A stretch of 64,000 nt of DNA from Mycobacterium sp. OAS707 (GTDB lineage Bacteria > Actinomycetota > Actinomycetes > Mycobacteriales > Mycobacteriaceae): assembly GCF_014873705.1 (NCBI RefSeq), contig NZ_JADBDS010000003.1, positions 434,001 to 498,000 of the forward strand. Direction: 5' to 3'. Of the stretch, positions 58,567 through 64,000 are shown piece after piece; the first letter of the stretch is position 1; the number at the start of each line of letters is the position of its first letter. The position numbers were made by a program, and so were the translations under genes. Below the pieces are notes generated by a model, which did no database searches, was not told the DNA's origin, and saw nothing but the letters and a program-made list of their open reading frames with translations.

Positions 58567-58987
58567 TGTAAACGTCTGCATATACGCCATTCGTGAGGAC
58601 ACCGTCGATCACGAGGCATACCAGAGATGGGTCGGCAGCGTCCTCACCGGCGAGGAGCCCATCGGTATAAGCGAACTCGTGCTCTCGGGCGTCATGCGGC
58701 TTCTGACGAATCACCGAGTTTTTCGAGAACCCAGCACGACCAGCGAGGCGCTCGACGCATGCAATTCGCTTCGATCGGCGCCAGCCGCGGTCCCGTTACG
58801 GCCCGGGCCACGACACTGGGGGATCTTCGAATCGCTTTGCACTGAGGTCGGCGCGAGGGCCAACACGATTCCAGATGCCTACCATGCGGCACTCGCCATC
58901 GAAAACGGCGCAACGTGGATCACCACCGACAGATCTTTCGCACGATTCCCTGGCCTGCGCTGGGAACTGCCTTTGGGGCGGGCCTGA
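58553..58987 (+). CDS. VapC-type PIN-domain toxin
   Basis: A 144-residue PIN ribonuclease. The four acidic active-site residues are visible: Asp5 (LLLDVN), Glu41 (SELVLSG), Asp108 (IPDAYHAALA) and Asp126 (ITTDRSFARF). It is complete and intact, so presumably active against a tRNA or rRNA target. The ATG at 58553 was chosen because it starts directly at the first beta strand; overlap with vapB gives coupling. Confidence 0.9.
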   Translation: MLLLDVNVCIYAIREDTVDHEAYQRWVGSVLTGEEPIGISELVLSGVMRLLTNHRVFREPSTTSEALDACNSLRSAPAAVPLRPGPRHWGIFESLCTEVGARANTIPDAYHAALAIENGATWITTDRSFARFPGLRWELPLGRA

Positions 58988-59056
58988 CGAGCCCGCTTCG
59001 CTCACAGCGTGATCCGAAGGCTTGCGGTTCGAGGCGCAACTTGCTGCAGTCGTGGC

Positions 59057-59836
59057 ATGCCGTTCATCGATCACCCGCAGGGTCGCGCCTATTACCGGCA
59101 CTGGGCGGCGGCAGAGCCGCGCGCCGCTGTCGTCTTCCTGCATGGCTTCGGAGAGCACACCGGCGTATATCACCGCTACGGGTTCACGCTCAACGGCGCA
59201 GGCATCGACCTATGGGCCGTCGATCAGTTCGGCCATGGCCTCAGCCCAGGCAACCGCGGCGACTTCGGGTCGATCGAGGACAGTTCCGCACTGGGCGACG
59301 CATTGACCGACCTGGCCGAACGTGAAAGTCCCGGCCTGCCGCTGATCGCACAGGGACATTCGTTCGGTTCGGTAGTCACTCTGTTCCGGCTACTGGATCA
59401 ACCCGAGCGCTACCGCGCGGGCGTGATCTCCGGGGCTCCGCTGGTTCCCATCCCTGAAATGCTGGACTCTGACACGTCTTTCGACTTGGACCCCGGCTGG
59501 TTATCGGGCGACCCGTTCTATCTCGACTCGCTGGAGAATGACCCGCTGGCATTCGTCGACGCAGACGGCAAGCCACTGGCGCGTGAACTCGACAGGGCCT
59601 GGGACCGGTTTGGCGCCGAGCTGCCGAGGCTGGCGGTCCCGACCCTTGCGGTGCACGGCGTCAACGATCCGATCGCGCCCATCGAGCCGGTGCGCGCGTA
59701 TGCCGAACAGATAGCGCCGCTGCAACTGCAGGAGTTTCCCGGCGCGCACCACGACATTCTCAACGAGACCGTGCACCGGGAGGTTGCGGCGGCCATCATC
59801 GACTTCATCGAAAAATTTGCGGGTCTATCCGAATAG
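59057..59836 (+). CDS. alpha/beta hydrolase (monoacylglycerol lipase-like)
   Basis: A 259-residue alpha/beta hydrolase. It has the oxyanion loop VVFLHGFGEHTGVYHRY, FGHGLSPG, nucleophile Ser102 in GHSFG, Asp204 (VHGVNDPIAP) and His231/232 (PGAHHDIL). The HGFGEH pattern and FGHGLSxG are typical of monoacylglycerol lipases and lysophospholipases (Hydrolase_4). ATG 59057 starts at the usual family N-terminus. It is 69 bases after vapC and 74 before the next gene; probably independent. Confidence 0.88.
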   Translation: MPFIDHPQGRAYYRHWAAAEPRAAVVFLHGFGEHTGVYHRYGFTLNGAGIDLWAVDQFGHGLSPGNRGDFGSIEDSSALGDALTDLAERESPGLPLIAQGHSFGSVVTLFRLLDQPERYRAGVISGAPLVPIPEMLDSDTSFDLDPGWLSGDPFYLDSLENDPLAFVDADGKPLARELDRAWDRFGAELPRLAVPTLAVHGVNDPIAPIEPVRAYAEQIAPLQLQEFPGAHHDILNETVHREVAAAIIDFIEKFAGLSE

Positions 59837-59910
59837 TCGTGGAACCTTGGCGTTTGCTGTGCCAGACTGCCTGCGAGGTCCGAGACCGCGGTGACGACAA
59901 GGAGCGATGA

Positions 59911-60546
59911 GTGGGGCCGCAGGAAGATCCGCCCCCGGGCAGCCGTCCGTCGGGGGACGACCATGGTGATCCTGGCGACAACGCCGGAAAGGGCTCTTCG
60001 CAACCCGGGAACCGACCTGAGGATCCAGAGACCGCATCTCGTGGCAGCATGCGGTTCCAGGACCCCGTGACTACGCGTCCGCGCCCGCCAACCCTTGGCG
60101 AGACGCGTGCCAGGGAGAAAGCCGAGCGCGAGCGCAAGGCGGCCGAGCGGGCGCGCTTCGAGGCGAACGTCAAGCGGTATCACCGCAACCGGCGCCTCAA
60201 GGGTGGTGCCGCCGTCGTCGGTGTCGTAGGTGTTGTTGCGGCGCTGGGTTATTGGGCGTTGTCGCCGAGAACGGTCAACGCGCAGTGCGTCCAGGAGGAC
60301 GGTACGGGTGGGCCGATCATCGTGCCTGACAACTACTGCACCGGCCACAGCAGTGGCCCCGGCGGTTTCTTCATCTACAGCGGCCACCAGTACCGCTATT
60401 ACTACGGCAGCAGCGGCACTGTTGGGGCGAGGCCGGCGGGCGGCACCACAGTGATGCCGAAGGACACGACCGTCAAGACATCGTCGGGTACAACCATTCA
60501 ACGCGGCGGTCTGGGCACCAGGTTCTCGGGCAGCGGCGGCGGCTGA
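59911..60546 (+). CDS. membrane-anchored Gly/Ser-rich protein, YjfM/YgiB (DUF1190)-like
   Basis: A 211-residue protein. The N-terminal 95 residues are charged and probably cytoplasmic (a coil-prone EKAERERKAAERARFE segment), followed by one transmembrane helix (about 99-117) and an external tail. The tail has two cysteines (AQCVQED, NYCTGHS), a Tyr/His-rich YSGHQYRYYYG and an ending TTIQRGGLGTRFSGSGGG, reminiscent of the DUF1190 proteins YgiB/YjfM. AAGGAG lies 6 bases before the GTG. It is followed by an ATP-grasp gene and a DUF350 gene, the same trio as in enterobacterial yjf/ygi operons, which supports the assignment. Confidence 0.72.
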   Translation: MGPQEDPPPGSRPSGDDHGDPGDNAGKGSSQPGNRPEDPETASRGSMRFQDPVTTRPRPPTLGETRAREKAERERKAAERARFEANVKRYHRNRRLKGGAAVVGVVGVVAALGYWALSPRTVNAQCVQEDGTGGPIIVPDNYCTGHSSGPGGFFIYSGHQYRYYYGSSGTVGARPAGGTTVMPKDTTVKTSSGTTIQRGGLGTRFSGSGGG

Positions 60547-60556
60547 GCAGCGACAC

Positions 60557-61732
60557 GTGAAACGCGTCAGAACACACCGACGGCCGGACTGGCAGTCGAT
60601 CGTGGAAACACAGGGGCTGGTCTTCGGCACACCGGCAGTCGATGCGTCGGGCGCCGACCGCGTGTACTGGGACGAGTCGGTGTACTACGAATTCGAGATG
60701 GACGAAGTGCTGGCTCTAGAGGCCGACGTCGAACTGCTGCACTCCATGTGCCTGAACGCCGTCGAGCAGGTCGTGACGTTGGAGCGGTACGCGGACTTCG
60801 GTCTGCCGGAATGGAGTTGGCAGCCAATCGCCCAGTCCTGGCGCCGGTCCGATCCGCATGTCTACGGTCGCTTCGACCTGCGCTACGACGGCGGCTCCCC
60901 CGCCAAGTTGCTGGAGTACAACGCCGATACCCCGACCACGTTGCTCGAGTCGTCGGTTCTGCAGTGGCACTGGCTGCAAGACATGTTCCCGGGTTTCGAC
61001 CAATGGAACTCACTGCACGAGCAGCTCGTCGATCGCTGGAAGGCCGTGCGGGAGTCGTTGCCCAGCAATGATATTCACTTCTCATGGTCGGGTGCCGAGC
61101 AGACCGGCGAAGATCAGATCACAACCACCTACATGCAGGAGACTGCAGCCGAGGCCGGGTTCGAGACGATCGCGCTGGAAATCGAGGATGTCGGATGGGA
61201 CACCGCGCTGGAGCGTTTCGTCGATCTGGAAGAGGCGCCGATAGCCGCGATGTTCAAGCTCTACCCCTGGGAGTGGGTATTGGACGACGAGTTCGGCCAG
61301 CGCGTCGTGTCGAGCCTGCCACAGACCATGTGGATCGAGCCGCTATGGAAGACGCTGCTGTCGAACAAGGCGATACTGGCGATCCTGTGGGAAATGTATC
61401 CCGGCCACCCGAACCTGCTACCGGCCTATCTCGATGATCCGCACGAACTCACCGAGTATGTCCGTAAACCCAAGCTCGGGCGCGAGGGAGGAAACATCAC
61501 CATCGTCGGGCCCGGCATAGAGTTGGCCACCGGCGGGATCTACGGCGAAGAAGGTTATGTCTACCAGCTTTTCGACCCCCTACCGCTTTTCGACGACATG
61601 CGGCCCTCGCTGGGCGCGTGGGTGGTCGGCGATTCGTCCGCGGGTCTGGGCATCCGCGAGGCAGGCGGACTGGTGACCGATGATCGCGCAGCCTTTGTCC
61701 CACACCGTATTCCGTTGACCGAAGAAAGCTGA
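60557..61732 (+). CDS. glutathionylspermidine synthase-family ATP-grasp protein (YjfC/YgiC-like)
   Basis: A 391-residue ATP-grasp ligase of the GspS C-terminal-like family, without the amidase half of true glutathionylspermidine synthase. Family stretches are VYYEFEMDEVLALE, GRFDLRYDGG, KLLEYNADTPT (substrate/ATP site), KLYPWEWVLDDEFG and KPKLGREGGNI (nucleotide-binding loop). It should ligate an amine to a carboxyl group, but mycobacteria have no glutathionylspermidine, so the substrate is unknown. The stop shares a base with the next ATG. It lies 10 bases after the Gly/Ser-rich membrane protein gene. Confidence 0.87.
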   Translation: MKRVRTHRRPDWQSIVETQGLVFGTPAVDASGADRVYWDESVYYEFEMDEVLALEADVELLHSMCLNAVEQVVTLERYADFGLPEWSWQPIAQSWRRSDPHVYGRFDLRYDGGSPAKLLEYNADTPTTLLESSVLQWHWLQDMFPGFDQWNSLHEQLVDRWKAVRESLPSNDIHFSWSGAEQTGEDQITTTYMQETAAEAGFETIALEIEDVGWDTALERFVDLEEAPIAAMFKLYPWEWVLDDEFGQRVVSSLPQTMWIEPLWKTLLSNKAILAILWEMYPGHPNLLPAYLDDPHELTEYVRKPKLGREGGNITIVGPGIELATGGIYGEEGYVYQLFDPLPLFDDMRPSLGAWVVGDSSAGLGIREAGGLVTDDRAAFVPHRIPLTEES

Positions 61733-62190
61733 TGATGACGACCAACGTGATGGCGCTGAATGCAGAATTCTGGAGCACGATCGGCCGGGGCGTCGGCGCC
61801 ATGTGGCTGTATGCCGCTGTGGGGCTGGTGCTGATGGTGATCGGGTTCTATGCGATCGATCTGACGACGCCGGGCCCGCTGCGCCAAATGGTCAAGCAGG
61901 GCAAGCCGAATGCTGTCGTCATCTCCGCGGCGGGCATCATCAGCATGGCGCTCATCGTGGTGTTGGCGATCTACGGATCCGGTGGCAGGTTGGCCGAGGG
62001 ACTGACCTCGACGGCGATATTCGGTTTCGTCGGCATCGTGGCGCAGGTGATCATGATGCGGGTCGCGACGATCGTGCTAGGCGTCAACATGGCCGGCTGT
62101 TTGGAGTCCGAGGAGTTCCGCTACCCCACGCTGATGGTTGCGGCCGCGCAGTTCGCGCTCGGCCTGGTGGTCGCGGTCGCCATTCTTTGA
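61732..62190 (+). CDS. DUF350 membrane protein (YjfL-like)
   Basis: A 152-residue membrane protein with four helices (about 22-44, 62-82, 93-115, 130-151). The DUF350 features are GFYAIDLTTPGPLRQMV and AIFGFVGIVAQVIMMRV. It is coupled to the ATP-grasp gene. DUF350 proteins regularly accompany YjfC/YgiC-type ligases; together with the upstream DUF1190-like gene it suggests a membrane-associated modification system of unknown purpose. Confidence 0.85.
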   Translation: MMTTNVMALNAEFWSTIGRGVGAMWLYAAVGLVLMVIGFYAIDLTTPGPLRQMVKQGKPNAVVISAAGIISMALIVVLAIYGSGGRLAEGLTSTAIFGFVGIVAQVIMMRVATIVLGVNMAGCLESEEFRYPTLMVAAAQFALGLVVAVAIL

Positions 62191-62205
62191 GAAGTCGGTG
62201 GTAGG

Positions 62206-62475
62206 TCAGTCGCCCCCGCCGCCGCATCCGCCGCCTCCGCAACTGCTGCCGCCTCCGCAACTGCCGCCATGGTCCGATCCGCCGCCACAGCCCCCGTGGT
62301 GCGAGGTCCCGCTGGCGTGGTCGCCTCCCCCGTCACCGATCACGAATCCGCCGGCCGACCAAGCGCCGAATTGCTGGCGTTTGGGCCTGCGGAAAAGCCG
62401 CCACCACACGAAAAATGCGACGGCAAGCGCCTCCACCACAAACGAGCCGATGATGATCAGCATGACGGTGTCCAC
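62206..62475 (-). CDS. small membrane protein with Gly/Cys/His-rich tail
   Basis: An 89-residue protein. One transmembrane helix (about 4-24, VMLIIIGSFVVEALAVAFFVWW) is followed by a basic stretch and a tail of about 35 residues made of Gly, Cys, His, Ser and Asp (GGCGGGSDHGG, GGGSSCGGGGCGGGGD). Such CGGG tails occur at the end of TIGR04222-type membrane proteins, which sit next to genes like the following one. It is divergent from that gene by 43 bases and convergent with the DUF350 gene by 15. Metal binding by the tail is plausible, not shown. Confidence 0.65.
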   Translation of the reverse strand: MDTVMLIIIGSFVVEALAVAFFVWWRLFRRPKRQQFGAWSAGGFVIGDGGGDHASGTSHHGGCGGGSDHGGSCGGGSSCGGGGCGGGGD

Positions 62476-62518
62476 GGCAAGAGGCTACGGGGCCTGACTC
62501 CCCGCTTAGAGTGAAAAC

Positions 62519-63004
62519 GTGAAGCTCAGGCGCGTCAATCGGCTCGACCGCGTATCCACAGCGGTGGCCGAACTCGACTTACCGCCAGCCGTGTTCAAGA
62601 CGTGCCCGTGGCAGCCACGCGAGCTCATCGAAACGGGTTTGCGGCAGTGGCTGCGCTGCTGCGCACCCGCGTTATGGGACAACCAAGTGATCGGGATGCC
62701 GTCGCGCGCGGTCGACGAGGCGTGGCACGGCCTGATCCTCTGCACCGCAAGGTATTCGGCGTTCTGCACGAAGGCATACGGCGAGTTCCTTCATCACCAC
62801 CCCGACGGTGGCGCTCCCGCAGGTCTCGACGCAGACCCGACAGGCACGCAACTCGGCAGGACCGTCGTCGCGTGGTCGCTGGTCGCCGAACCCGGCGAAG
62901 CGTGCGTGTTGTGGGATCTGGATGCTCGGGTCGGTGTCGAGGCACCGTGGGGTATAGACGCAGCCCGGGTAGAAGCGATCCAGAGTAAGGTGAGCCGATG
63001 CTGA
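62519..63004 (+). CDS. GRDP-like hypothetical protein
   Basis: A 161-residue soluble protein. The stretch SRAVDEAWHGLILCTARYSAFCTKAYGEFLHHHP is shared with glycine-rich-domain proteins (GRDP family), which carry a conserved DEAWH...Y..FC...G.F.HH pattern; its His, Asp and Cys residues may bind metal. TAGAGT (62507-62512) lies 6 bases before the GTG, suggesting a leaderless mRNA. In other actinobacteria such genes pair with membrane proteins that have CGGG tails, as here on the opposite strand. Function unknown. It overlaps the next gene by 7 bases. Confidence 0.72.
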   Translation: MKLRRVNRLDRVSTAVAELDLPPAVFKTCPWQPRELIETGLRQWLRCCAPALWDNQVIGMPSRAVDEAWHGLILCTARYSAFCTKAYGEFLHHHPDGGAPAGLDADPTGTQLGRTVVAWSLVAEPGEACVLWDLDARVGVEAPWGIDAARVEAIQSKVSRC

Positions 63005-63246
63005 AGAGGACAGCCGTCGCGGCGGTCGCAGCGCTGGCTGCGGGGATACTCGTGGCGAGCCCGGCGAATGCCGACCCCAACGACGGCCCGTGTGAGCTGG
63101 CGATCAGCTACTTCTGCAAGTTCGTCCCGATCGCGCCCGACCTCGACCATGACCTCGATCTCACCCAACAGCAGCCGGTCGACCCCAATGCGCCGCCACC
63201 GGAGTCACTTCCATTGATCAACCCGTGCGCGACGGGATGTATCTAG
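62998..63246 (+). CDS. small secreted protein of unknown function
   Basis: An 82-residue exported protein. The signal peptide (LKRTAVAAVAALAAGILVA) ends at NA-DPNDG. The mature part of about 57 residues has four cysteines (GPCELAI, YFCKF, NPCATGC), enough for two disulfides, and a Pro-rich C-terminal half. The start overlaps the GRDP-like gene by 7 bases, so translation is coupled. Its stop shares CTAG with hsaB on the other strand. Similar tiny secreted proteins are common and unstudied in mycobacteria. Confidence 0.75.
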   Translation: MLKRTAVAAVAALAAGILVASPANADPNDGPCELAISYFCKFVPIAPDLDHDLDLTQQQPVDPNAPPPESLPLINPCATGCI

Positions 63247-63809
63247 AGCCAGGTGTCGTCGGTGGTGGCAGTGAGGAACGCCTCGAGGTCATCACGCCAC
63301 TGCGCGGGGCTGTTCTTGTCGGGCTCGATTCCGGTGTACTCGCCGCGGTAGAACAGCAGCGGCCGCGGCTTCTTGTGCGGCACATCTGACAACGAGTGCA
63401 CCGCGCCGAACACGACGTAGTGATCGCCGCCGTCATGCACGGAGTGCACTGTGCAGTCGATGTGGGCCAGCGTCCCGTCGATGATCGGCGACCCGAGTTT
63501 GGAAGGACGCCAATCCAACCCGGCGAACTTGTCAGGCTCCTTGGAGCCGAACCGCGCCGAGACGTCCTTCTGCTTCTCGTGCAACACGTTCACGCAGAAC
63601 TGTCCGCTGGACTCGATCGCCTGCCACGACCGCGACACTTTCGTCGGGCAGAACAACACCAGCGGCGGATCCAACGAGAGTGCCGCGAACGACTGACACG
63701 CGAACCCAACCGGCGCCCCGTCATGCATGGTGGTGATCACGGTGATGCCGGTGCAGAACTGCCCCAGCACATTTCGGAATGTGCGCGGGTCCAGCGGTTC
63801 CTTGGTCAC
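63243..63809 (-). CDS. hsaB: flavin reductase HsaB
   Basis: NADH-dependent flavin reductase that supplies FMNH2 to the hydroxylase HsaA (3-HSA hydroxylation, entry to ring A cleavage). The 188-residue protein has the split-barrel fold with FCTGITVITTMHDGAPVGFACQSFAALSLDPP (shown in family as the flavin-binding region), VLFCPTKVSRSW and the C-terminal LLFYRGEY. The GTG at 63809 overlaps the hsaC stop (TAGTG); longer frames would lie inside hsaC. In M. tuberculosis nat follows hsaB; here a secreted-protein gene converges instead. Confidence 0.94.
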   Translation of the reverse strand: MTKEPLDPRTFRNVLGQFCTGITVITTMHDGAPVGFACQSFAALSLDPPLVLFCPTKVSRSWQAIESSGQFCVNVLHEKQKDVSARFGSKEPDKFAGLDWRPSKLGSPIIDGTLAHIDCTVHSVHDGGDHYVVFGAVHSLSDVPHKKPRPLLFYRGEYTGIEPDKNSPAQWRDDLEAFLTATTDDTWL

Positions 63810-64000
63810 TAGCTCTTGAAGCCGACGCTGAAGTCGTGGCCCCACAGACTGACGGCCGTGCTTTCGCGGGCCACCCAATCGGTGTCCTCGACTTCGAGCC
63901 CTTCGCAACCGAATTCGACGTCGAAACCGCCGGGAGTCTTCATGTAGAACGACAGCATCTTGTCGTTGACGTGTCTGCCGAGTGTCGCCGACATCGGCAC
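63809..64000 (-). CDS. hsaC: extradiol dioxygenase HsaC, 3' end (partial)
   Basis: The last 63 codons of the gene; it continues beyond the window edge. HsaC is the iron-dependent dioxygenase that cleaves the catechol ring of 3,4-DHSA. The visible C-terminal part contains LGRHVNDKMLSFYMKTPGG, with one iron-ligand His in GRHVND, and FDVEFGCEG with the ligand Glu. It is coupled to hsaB by TAGTG and should belong to an hsaACDB-type operon. Confidence 0.93.
   Translation of the reverse strand: MPMSATLGRHVNDKMLSFYMKTPGGFDVEFGCEGLEVEDTDWVARESTAVSLWGHDFSVGFKS

Noticed and set aside
1..64000. Insertion sequences, prophage, tRNA or rRNA genes
   Set aside because: No transposase, integrase, terminal repeats, tRNA-like cloverleaf or rRNA sequence was recognised; the inserted regions carry no visible transfer machinery.

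Overview
The window is high-GC DNA from a mycobacterium, most likely a fast-growing environmental species (Mycolicibacterium type). The evidence is an almost complete cholesterol/steroid catabolic region whose gene order follows, from memory, the Mycobacterium tuberculosis block Rv3525c-Rv3568c. It includes an F420-dependent Ddn homologue, MHB-type haemophore-like and MPT63-like secreted proteins, many GTG starts and several probably leaderless mRNAs. No PE/PPE genes are present at the positions they occupy in M. tuberculosis, and fdxB and nat are also missing from their usual places. No rRNA, tRNA, CRISPR array or insertion sequence was seen.

Layout. Positions 1-8150: a MOSC protein and a gamma-carbonic anhydrase diverge from kshA (ring B opening) and two small genes. 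A minus-strand trio follows (DUF1214 protein, SDR, sulfotransferase), divergent from an IclR regulator. Positions 8150-12900: recQ, a UPF0718 permease with its TIGR03943 partner, and two haemophore-like secreted proteins, all on the same strand as and downstream of hsaE-hsaG-hsaF. Positions 12900-18300: hsaEGF (end of ring A/B degradation) divergent from kstD and a MaoC hydratase. Positions 18300-23850: an accessory island of secreted or membrane proteins (small exported protein, DUF4012, MPT63-like with a Pro/Ala repeat tail, Cys-rich protein, membrane protein).

Positions 23850-32700: the side-chain operon cyp125-chsE1-chsE2-chsH2-chsH1-ltp2, divergent from fadA5, an NTF2-like gene, ddn and a monothiol DsbA-like gene. 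Positions 32800-50850: the KstR2 half of the pathway, which handles rings C and D (HIP). It comprises two SDRs, echA20-ipdA-ipdB-ipdC plus an extra zinc alcohol dehydrogenase, fadA6-kstR2, ipdF-fadE30, and fadD3-fadE31-fadE32-fadE33, with a two-component system and a DUF4173 membrane protein inserted between kstR2 and ipdF. Positions 50850-57980: a methyltransferase, aspB, and a ketone-body module (MFS carrier, 3-hydroxybutyrate dehydrogenase, acetoacetyl-CoA synthetase) divergent from a LysR regulator. Positions 57980-63250: vapBC, an alpha/beta hydrolase, a YjfM/YjfC/YjfL-like cluster and a Gly/Cys-rich membrane protein pair. The window ends in hsaB and the 3' end of hsaC.

Control is unusually legible. 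Five KstR boxes (TnnAACnnGTTnnA) sit in front of kshA, the DUF1214 operon, hsaE/kstD, cyp125 and fadA5. Three KstR2 boxes (AAGCAAGnnCTTGCTT type) sit in front of echA20, kstR2 and fadE30/fadD3. Additional palindromes flank the IclR, LysR and vapBC genes.
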